Part shown: positions 57,962 through 64,000 of the stretch, in pieces
Position numbering within the stretch: position 1 is the stretch's first letter
How the letters are laid out: each line of letters opens with the position of its first letter
DNA from: UBA1206 sp045643125
GTDB lineage: Bacteria > Bacillota > Clostridia > Oscillospirales > CAG-382
Reading direction: 5' to 3'
DNA: 64,000 bases
Assembly: GCA_045643125.1 (NCBI GenBank)
Contig: JAZUKE010000036.1
Span: 1 to 64,000 of the forward strand
Notes under the pieces: model-generated
Databases searched by the model: none
Told to the model about the DNA's origin: nothing
What the model saw: only the letters and a program-made list of their open reading frames with translations
Made by a program: the position numbers and the translations under genes

Positions 57962-59530
57962 TTAAGCTTCTTCTTTTGCTTTTTTGCGGGCGAAGGTAAG
58001 ACCGAGACATTCGCCGTGCAGGCACCACGCATCGACGGCGACCGTAAGGAATTCAAGGATAGCGTTGATCGCAATGACGATGGCGAGTGCGTCCGCCGGA
58101 AGACCGAGCTGCGAGAACAGCAGAGTGAAAACGGAGATCGCGGCGCCCGGGATGTTCGGGACGGACGAAACGAGTACGATCGACAGCAGGATGGCTTCGA
58201 TTATCCATACGACGGTTATTTCCACACCGTACTGCTGCGCCATAAACAGCGACGAGAATATCACGACGAGAGTATAGCAGGGCTGATACATAACGCTTCC
58301 GAGGTTGATGCCTATATTCGCGGTATCGCCGTCAACTCCGACGCTGATGAGTCCGTCGTAGACCGTGTTGAACGCCGCACCGAAGTTTGCGGACGAAAGG
58401 CAGACCATAAACGCGGGCATAGTGCCTTTGACGAATTTCATAATCGGTGTTTTCGTCTTTATGCAGGTGTACGCGGTAATGGTAAGCATAATGACCGCTT
58501 CACCGGCAATTATGCAGCCGATCATCTTGCCGGCTCCGGCGACCTGCGAAAAATCGCTTACCGTAACGATGTTGAAAACGCGGAGCGCAACGTAAAACGT
58601 AATAAATTTATTCAAAAAGTTGTTGGTATATACGGCAACGAGGTTGCACTCGTCAAAGAGCTTTACCACGGTTTCGCCCTGCTGACCCATAGTGAGCAGT
58701 GCAAAGCCGAACATCGCGCCGATTATCATTATGTGAATGGAGTTGAAATTCAGAAACGGGGAAACTATGTTCGTGGGTATGAATCCGATAACGATATCGT
58801 ATATGGATTTGACCGCCAGATTCAGCGAGCCGAGACCGCTGATATCGAACAGCGGCAGTACGCATATCGTCAGCACCGTGCAGAAGCACAGCGTGGTCAG
58901 ATAAAATTTCCGCATTATCCTGCCGCCGAACGCGCCCGCCGAAGCCATATCGCCGATATGCACTATGCTCAGCGTTATCGCAAACATCGTAAGCAGCACC
59001 GCCATTACGCAGAACAGCCCGGCGTAGGCGTTTGAGAGAGGATCGACGTAATCCGCAACGAAGCCTTTGAGAGAGTCCGCGGGGACAAATGCGCGGCAGA
59101 TAAGCCCGACGATGACGGAAGAAAGGATGGCTATTCCGATTTTTGCAAGGCTTCCGATCTTGCTCTTGCGTCTTACGGTAAATACGATCTCGTTTTCAAA
59201 GTTGCGGTATTTCCAGGTCGGCATACCGTTATTGAATCCGCTCATTATGGACTGTATCATAAACGCCATCGGATTTTCTTCAAGCGTGAACGGATCAAAG
59301 CTCTGCGCTCTTATACGCAGGCAGAAACGTGTCTGTGAAAAGATGTGATACTCGCGGAAATAGAGTTCGATATCCTCGCCGAAGCGCGACTTATACTTCA
59401 GAAGAAGCTCCTCCATCATAAGTCTTGCGCGCAGAGTGTCTTTTTTATCGACCTCGAGTCTCTTGTAAAGAGCCGTGATCTTTTCGGATATCAGGTCGAT
59501 CGTATCGTTTGTCAGCTTGTAAATCTTCAT
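57962..59530 (-). CDS. Dicarboxylate/amino acid symporter-like protein with N-terminal domain
   Basis: This 522-residue protein is a divergent member of the sodium/dicarboxylate symporter (SDF, DAACS) family. From about residue 126 on it is an integral membrane transporter with family-like helices, including LSSANFGAAFNTV (about 378-390), the site of the usual SSS(A/S)TLP hairpin. The helix that normally carries NMDGT reads NLGSVMYQPC (about 409-418), so a key sodium/substrate motif is missing. Residues 1-125 are soluble and extra: RLMMEELLLKYKSRFGED resembles the N-box of GHKL ATPases, but no G-box is seen. The promoter carries a 12-bp inverted repeat. Substrate and ion coupling are unknown. 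Confidence 0.8.
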   Translation of the reverse strand: MKIYKLTNDTIDLISEKITALYKRLEVDKKDTLRARLMMEELLLKYKSRFGEDIELYFREYHIFSQTRFCLRIRAQSFDPFTLEENPMAFMIQSIMSGFNNGMPTWKYRNFENEIVFTVRRKSKIGSLAKIGIAILSSVIVGLICRAFVPADSLKGFVADYVDPLSNAYAGLFCVMAVLLTMFAITLSIVHIGDMASAGAFGGRIMRKFYLTTLCFCTVLTICVLPLFDISGLGSLNLAVKSIYDIVIGFIPTNIVSPFLNFNSIHIMIIGAMFGFALLTMGQQGETVVKLFDECNLVAVYTNNFLNKFITFYVALRVFNIVTVSDFSQVAGAGKMIGCIIAGEAVIMLTITAYTCIKTKTPIMKFVKGTMPAFMVCLSSANFGAAFNTVYDGLISVGVDGDTANIGINLGSVMYQPCYTLVVIFSSLFMAQQYGVEITVVWIIEAILLSIVLVSSVPNIPGAAISVFTLLFSQLGLPADALAIVIAINAILEFLTVAVDAWCLHGECLGLTFARKKAKEEA

Positions 59531-59543
59531 TTTGTTGCTCCGT

Positions 59544-59606
59544 AAATGTGTTATCCGTATGCCGAAAAAGCTCCGACATAAAGTTATGTTCTATGATAAC
59601 ACATTT
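59544..59606. promoter_or_regulatory. Long inverted repeat around the symporter promoter
   Basis: AAATGTGTTATC (59544-59555) and its exact reverse complement (59595-59606) are 39 bases apart. One arm overlaps the -10, the other lies between the start site and the ribosome binding site. Inside is a smaller 7-bp hairpin. This suggests a pair of operator half-sites or a leader structure. Confidence 0.5.
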
Positions 59607-59621
59607 GTCTTTGCTTTACAA
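59593..59621 (-). promoter_or_regulatory. Promoter of the symporter gene
   Basis: Minus strand TTGTAA (59616-59621), 17 bases, TATCAT (59593-59598). Confidence 0.6.
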
Positions 59622-59672
59622 CATTATTTTACAAAATATTCAAAAAAACGCATCGGTTTTGAAAAGCGAAAA

Positions 59673-61268
59673 TCATTTTTTCTTCTTTTTGATTATGATG
59701 ACCGCGGCTGCGGCGGCAGCGGCAGATATCGCGGCGACAGCGGGAAGCAGCCATTTGCCCGGTTTTGATCCTGTTTTGGGTTCTTCTTCACTCGTCGGCT
59801 CCGGGACTTTGCCTGATTCCCCGCTTATTTCTTCCGATCCTTCTTCGCTTGCCTCTTCTTCGCTCGTTTCTTCGTTTGAGCCGAAAAGCGTACCGAGATC
59901 GACTTTATGCTTATAAGGTGCTGTTTTTTCGGTCACTTCGCCGAAAAGCCACGGGAGCGATTCGTTGTACGCGAGATAGCATATACCGTGGTCGCCGCCC
60001 TCGTATTCGGTATATTTCATCTTCTCGCCGCCGACAGCAAGGACCGCGTCGTACATATTTTTCGTTCCCATATAATCGACCGTCGCGTCGGCGTTGCCGT
60101 GGAACGCCCAGATAAGCTGATCCTTGAGAATCTCGCCTTTTGAAGCGTCACCGGCGCCTGATACGGGCACGGCTGCGTCGAACAAACCGGGGCATCTCGT
60201 TATAAGATCCCATGTGCCGTAAGCGCCCATAGAATATCCGACGATGAACGAACGGATCACGTTGTATTTTTCGCAATACGAAGCGTACAGTTCTATCGCA
60301 AAGCGGAGAGCGTCGGTCATTTCATATTTCGACTGCGTATAATTCGAGCAAAGCGTATGCGACGCAAGCCCCTCGGCTACCGCGGAATAGTCCACCCAGA
60401 AATCTTCTTCCGCCATATAGGCGATCGGAGCGATCACAATACATTCGTTTTTCCTGAATACCGATTCCAAAAAGTTTTCGTAAACGGTGAACAGCGTATC
60501 GCCGCCGAGTCCGTGAAGATACATAAGAAGCGGATATTCCTTGTTTTCATCAAAATTATCGGGCAGTGCCACCGAATAGTGGTAATTTTTTCCGTTTGAC
60601 GAAGTAAAGGAGGCGTATCTCGTCTCGGAAAAGCCGTTCCTTTTCACCGTTTTTTCCTCACCCGGACGGAAGTACGCGGAATCGTCTTCGGTAGGAATGA
60701 CGGCATTGTGTTCGTGATCTTCGGTTTCAACGGTTATTTCCTTTATGCGTATCGTATAAGGGACGTAGCCGTATTTTTGGGGATCGACGACGATTTTCAC
60801 CGCAACGGTGTTTTCGGGGAGTTCCGAAGACGGGCAAGCCACCGCCGAAGTAACGCTGTATGCACCGTTTTCGATTATCACGCCCTCATCGATATCGGTT
60901 TTAAGTTCTATTTTGCGGTATTCGCTTTCGTTTTCGACAAGCGCATAAGCCGCGTAACGGTTGTCCATACCCGCGTAAAGGAAACCCTCCATATAGTACA
61001 TACGGAAAGAAAAATCGGTTATTTTTTGATTTTTGAACGAATAGGTTATATATCCGCTTCCGGGTTGAGCGGATTTCTGAACGCAGAAAAACGTTTCTCC
61101 GTTCTTAACGTCGTTGACGGCGGTCATATTCGTGTCGTAGGCGTTTTCGATTATGGGGTTGTTTTTGCCGAAATCCTCGGTCACCGTTTCGGCTCCGGCA
61201 GTCACCGAAGCGGATGCAGTCAGAATAAGGATCATAATTGCACATATCACTCTTTTCGTAATTTTCAT
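59673..61268 (-). CDS. Cell-surface esterase/hydrolase, alpha/beta fold
   Basis: This 531-residue protein is predicted to be exported and membrane-anchored. A signal peptide (about 1-26) leads into a beta-type domain (about 30-190), then an alpha/beta hydrolase of the CE1/PHB-depolymerase-like group (about 215-445). The triad is readable: Ser in GYSMG (about 346), Asp in HGNADATVDY (about 394), His in GGDHGICY (about 427), with MYLHGLGGD as oxyanion region. A glutamate/serine-rich spacer (about 463-500) and a C-terminal alanine-rich helix followed by five lysines tether it to the membrane; no LPxTG motif is seen. Acetyl- or feruloyl-ester cleavage on plant polysaccharides is a reasonable guess, not shown. 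It has its own promoter. Confidence 0.85.
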   Translation of the reverse strand: MKITKRVICAIMILILTASASVTAGAETVTEDFGKNNPIIENAYDTNMTAVNDVKNGETFFCVQKSAQPGSGYITYSFKNQKITDFSFRMYYMEGFLYAGMDNRYAAYALVENESEYRKIELKTDIDEGVIIENGAYSVTSAVACPSSELPENTVAVKIVVDPQKYGYVPYTIRIKEITVETEDHEHNAVIPTEDDSAYFRPGEEKTVKRNGFSETRYASFTSSNGKNYHYSVALPDNFDENKEYPLLMYLHGLGGDTLFTVYENFLESVFRKNECIVIAPIAYMAEEDFWVDYSAVAEGLASHTLCSNYTQSKYEMTDALRFAIELYASYCEKYNVIRSFIVGYSMGAYGTWDLITRCPGLFDAAVPVSGAGDASKGEILKDQLIWAFHGNADATVDYMGTKNMYDAVLAVGGEKMKYTEYEGGDHGICYLAYNESLPWLFGEVTEKTAPYKHKVDLGTLFGSNEETSEEEASEEGSEEISGESGKVPEPTSEEEPKTGSKPGKWLLPAVAAISAAAAAAAVIIIKKKKK

Positions 61269-61290
61269 TTTTTTGCCTCCTCCTTGCTCG

Positions 61291-61319
61291 ATTATAACAC
61301 GAATATGCCTTTTTGTAAA
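61291..61319 (-). promoter_or_regulatory. Promoter of the surface esterase gene
   Basis: Minus strand TTTACA (61314-61319), 17 bases, TATAAT (61291-61296). AGGAGG follows before the ATG. Confidence 0.75.
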
Positions 61320-61331
61320 TAAAAAAGCACG

Positions 61332-61373
61332 AAAAAAGCTTATCCGAAGTTGTGACTTCGGATAAGCTTTTTT
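61332..61373 (-). terminator. Terminator of the sigma factor gene
   Basis: A perfect 18-bp stem (61332-61349 with 61356-61373) and a 6-base loop, flanked by A and T runs, so it can work on both strands. It ends the sigma gene transcript 14 bases after the stop. Confidence 0.95.
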
Positions 61374-61387
61374 GATAAAACCGGATT

Positions 61388-63910
61388 TTATTCGTCTTCT
61401 TCGCAGTTTTTCCTGTCGCGGCTGCCGAGGGCATCCTTGAACATAACCGTTCCGCTTTCGTCTTCGTCGAACGTGAATTCGGCGTGAGCGTGCCAGCCGC
61501 CTCCGAGATTTTGCGGTTCATAGCGGCGGAAGATGCCGTCGTCCGTCGGGAAATATCCGTCGCCTGTTCCGCGGTACTCGGTAAGAACCCACTCGGCTTT
61601 GTTGCCGTCCCACAAGGGATGCGTGAAACGAACGATGCCGACACCGGGAGCGAACCAGTATTCGCATTTTCCCGCGCAATAGTCCCAGCCGACAAATTCA
61701 AAGCTTATATGGCGGCAGTCCTCAAAGACTCCGGCAGGCGTCGTCACGCTTTCGCCGCCCGTGACGGCAAAGTCTTTCGTGACGTGATTCCATCTGCCAT
61801 TCTTTTTTGCAAAGGCATAACCGTCGACCCATTCGTCCGACCACAGGCAGCCCGCCGCGTCCTGTAGTATCGACATAAAGAACGAATAGATCACCTTATA
61901 TCCGTCAACACCATTTATCGGAGTATCCTTCCATTCAAAGTCGAAAATGCGGTTTTCCCACATTATCGTTTTTCCCGCTTTTTTCTCGATCACGTCGCGT
62001 TCAAAGAAGTTCCATTTTCCGAGTACGTCCGTATCGGGACTAAAAGCGGCATCGCTTGAGAAAATCCGGCGCATAACGGTGTTTGCAATAGCCGTCTGCG
62101 TCTTCTGACGCTTGGTGCAGGCGAGTTCTTCGCAGCGTTTCATTACCTCGCTTACGTCACGCAATCTTTGTTCATTTTCACTGATTACCTCATAATACGT
62201 ATCACGCATTTCGATGGATTTTCCTTCCCAGGTATCGACGTATCCGGTAACAATGTCGTAAGAACTGTTGTAAAGAGTCACGCATCCGTTTTCGCATCCC
62301 GTGACTTCAAAGAGGTTTTCTCTGTCCGAAATACGAATATCATTACCCTTAAGAGAGTACGACCAACGGTTCCCGGCTTCAAACGGCAGAAGCCCCTTAC
62401 CTCCGCAGACGCGGTAATCGGAAAGCGCCCATTCCGACGTTTCACCGGCTATCGTCACGATCTGATAAACGATACCCGCTCCCGGGCAAAGGAACGTTTT
62501 GCTGTACGTCAGTCCGTACCTTTCGCCTTCACAGACAAAAACAGAGCAGTTTTCAAAATGTCCCGCCGGAGTATCGCATACGGCATTGTCCTCTTCATAG
62601 CGCAGCGTTACCTTGCAGTCCGATGACGTTATGACGTCTCCGACCTTCATATCATCATCGAGTATGATACTGTCGCACGCCGACATATTCCAGAAAACAC
62701 AGCCGCTGCCTCCACAGAAACCGGGCTGATCGGCAAAGTACAGAGCGTTTCCGATGCGTTTATAGCGTTCTCCCGTTGCAGTTATATAATCGTGTTCCTT
62801 TTCTCCGCCGTTTTCGATCAGATGGCTCGACACTTTTATTGCCGCGAGAGCATTGGCGTGATATACTTCCGTCGCGGGGACGGTCCGCGTGACGTTTTCA
62901 AACCATTCTATCGCTTCCGCGTACTCCTGCTTTTTGTAATACTCATAGCCGAGCCAGAACATAACGTAAGCAAGCGTTTTGGGGTAATCGTTATCACGGT
63001 AATACGGGATAAGCGTGTTTTTCATAAAGTTTATGCTTTCGTCGCCGCGATACTTTTCGTACTCCCGGCAGGCGACCGACTGCATAACGTCATCGTTATG
63101 CCCTTCTTCGGCGGATTTCTTTATCCTTTCAAAGGTCTCGTCGTTCTTTTCATTTTCCAGCCACCACCAGCCCATCAGCAGAGTGTCGGCAAGAAGCGAA
63201 CTTTTTTCCTTTGAATCGTCGAGAGTTTCGACGCTTTGAAGCACGGAGCGGTATTCGTCTTCAAATCCGGTCTTGTCGTTTTTGAAACGCCATTTTTTGA
63301 GCTCTTCCACCTGACGCATAACGCGGCAAACGAGCGATTCTTTTTCGTTGTATGTTTTTTCCACTATTCCATAACCCTTTCTTAGTTGTTTTCTCCCCTC
63401 GGAAAGACGCCATTTTACCGTCCCTTCGGAAACGCCGAGAAGATGCGCTATCTCCGACACCGACTTCTCCTCGAAATAATGCAGCTTCACAGTTTCGCGG
63501 AGCTTTTCACTCAGCGAATCAACGGCTTCGTGCAGATCGGTATAGTCTTCGGCTGCAATTTCCCATTCGCCGTCGTTTTCGGAAAGATCCTCGTTCTGAA
63601 GAATATCAAAAGAAATCGACGGAATGGCACTGCGATACCGTATCATCAGCGTTCTCGCGCTGTTCTTTGCGATGGAGCTGACCCACGGGCCGAATTTTGA
63701 GCCGTCACGAAGAGACGCAAGATTCATCCATGCGGAGACAAAAGCATCCTGCGATGCGTCTTCAGCCAAAAACGTATTCCCCGTTTCCTTGACGGCAGTT
63801 CCCATCACCGCGCGCTGATGACGGACAACAAGCTCTTCATAGGCAGAATCGTCGCCGAGAAGTGTCAGCTCAACAAGGGTCTTATCGTTTTTGTCGATGT
63901 GGTTTTTCAT
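61388..63910 (-). CDS. ECF-like RNA polymerase sigma factor with long C-terminal extension
   Basis: This 840-residue protein begins as an ECF-type sigma factor: region 2 at about 22-92 (DDSAYEELVVRHQRAV, then AEDASQDAFVSAW) and region 4 at about 124-178 with the helix-turn-helix VSEIAHLLGVSEGTVKWRLS. Normal ECF factors stop near residue 190. Here about 650 residues follow: a helical TPR-like part (about 230-365, with EYYKKQEYAEAIEWFENV), and two related beta-type repeats. They share TPAGHFENC/TPAGVFEDC (about 447-455 and 724-732), CPGAGIV/APGVGIV and EWALSDYR/EWVLTEYR. No membrane helix is seen, so the extension is predicted to be cytoplasmic. The ATG at 63910 has AAGGAAG seven bases ahead; longer frames lack a site. 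An ECF-type promoter lies directly upstream. The signal it senses is unknown. Confidence 0.85.
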   Translation of the reverse strand: MKNHIDKNDKTLVELTLLGDDSAYEELVVRHQRAVMGTAVKETGNTFLAEDASQDAFVSAWMNLASLRDGSKFGPWVSSIAKNSARTLMIRYRSAIPSISFDILQNEDLSENDGEWEIAAEDYTDLHEAVDSLSEKLRETVKLHYFEEKSVSEIAHLLGVSEGTVKWRLSEGRKQLRKGYGIVEKTYNEKESLVCRVMRQVEELKKWRFKNDKTGFEDEYRSVLQSVETLDDSKEKSSLLADTLLMGWWWLENEKNDETFERIKKSAEEGHNDDVMQSVACREYEKYRGDESINFMKNTLIPYYRDNDYPKTLAYVMFWLGYEYYKKQEYAEAIEWFENVTRTVPATEVYHANALAAIKVSSHLIENGGEKEHDYITATGERYKRIGNALYFADQPGFCGGSGCVFWNMSACDSIILDDDMKVGDVITSSDCKVTLRYEEDNAVCDTPAGHFENCSVFVCEGERYGLTYSKTFLCPGAGIVYQIVTIAGETSEWALSDYRVCGGKGLLPFEAGNRWSYSLKGNDIRISDRENLFEVTGCENGCVTLYNSSYDIVTGYVDTWEGKSIEMRDTYYEVISENEQRLRDVSEVMKRCEELACTKRQKTQTAIANTVMRRIFSSDAAFSPDTDVLGKWNFFERDVIEKKAGKTIMWENRIFDFEWKDTPINGVDGYKVIYSFFMSILQDAAGCLWSDEWVDGYAFAKKNGRWNHVTKDFAVTGGESVTTPAGVFEDCRHISFEFVGWDYCAGKCEYWFAPGVGIVRFTHPLWDGNKAEWVLTEYRGTGDGYFPTDDGIFRRYEPQNLGGGWHAHAEFTFDEDESGTVMFKDALGSRDRKNCEEDE

Positions 63911-63948
63911 TGGCGGTCTTCCTTTCGTTTTCGGGAGTTCACTATTAA

Positions 63949-63973
63949 GACGCAGAAAAAAAGCAAAAGGTTG
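63949..63973 (-). promoter_or_regulatory. ECF-type promoter of the sigma gene
   Basis: On the minus strand CAACC(TTTT) (63969-63973) and CGTC (63949-63952) are 16 bases apart, the usual form of a -35 AAC / -10 CGT promoter read by ECF factors. No sigma-A site is as good. Transcription would start about 30 bases ahead of the ATG. It suggests the sigma factor drives its own gene. Confidence 0.55.
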
Positions 63974-64000
63974 GGTTGGAAAAAGAAAAAACACGGAAAA

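Overview
The window reads as a chromosomal segment of a low-to-mid GC Firmicute of class Clostridia, most likely an uncultured gut Oscillospirales-type organism (inference). The basis is a spoIIR gene for endospore signalling, a PolC-type replicative polymerase, AddAB rather than RecBCD, an RNase M5-like toprim gene, the paired TIGR03960/TIGR03936 genes, strong Shine-Dalgarno sites, and promoters of the form TTGACA-N17-TATAAT, often with a TGn extended -10. No rRNA, tRNA, CRISPR array, insertion sequence or prophage gene was recognised.

Layout. Positions 1-270 are non-coding and carry two hairpins behind an AGE-family epimerase gene (271-1491, minus). From 1632 to 12332 the plus strand carries a metallo-beta-lactamase-fold protein, then a tight housekeeping cluster: alaS, a HIT protein, comEC, holA, a toprim/RNase M5-like gene, mtaB and an unknown gene. 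From 17545 back to 12333 (minus) lies a probable hexosamine operon: TIM-barrel sugar isomerase, FAD-dependent oxidoreductase, DUF4091/GH123-like glycosidase and an N-acetylhexosamine 1-kinase-like gene. Next come ThuA plus a sugar-binding lipoprotein (19983-17661) and a complete oligopeptide transporter, oppBCDFA (26678-20104). Its OppC carries a large extracytoplasmic insert. A divergent promoter pair at 28582-28659 drives pfkA to the right and, to the left, a 16-codon gene followed by malQ.

From 57801 down to 29909 almost everything is on the minus strand with overlaps or tiny gaps: uvrB, uvrA, two radical-SAM-linked genes, a secreted HExxH lipoprotein, then pyrH-frr-uppS-cdsA-dxr-rseP-ispG-polC, a PHP phosphoesterase, ispE, spoIIR, addB, addA and a 96-residue unknown. 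This joins nucleotide supply, ribosome recycling, isoprenoid and phospholipid synthesis, replication, sporulation signalling and recombination in one transcriptional direction. The right end (57962-63910, minus) is accessory: a divergent dicarboxylate-type symporter with an extra N-terminal domain, a cell-surface esterase, and an 840-residue ECF-like sigma factor with a long C-terminal extension.

Most interesting points: the ECF sigma factor fused to TPR-like and duplicated beta-type repeats, preceded by its own ECF-type promoter; the OppC permease carrying Listeria-Bacteroides-type repeats with DxDxDG motifs; the 16-residue cationic peptide gene with a near-consensus promoter and ribosome binding site; the symporter that lacks the NMDG motif and carries a degenerate GHKL-like N-terminus; and a ComEC whose C-terminal domain lacks nuclease metal ligands.
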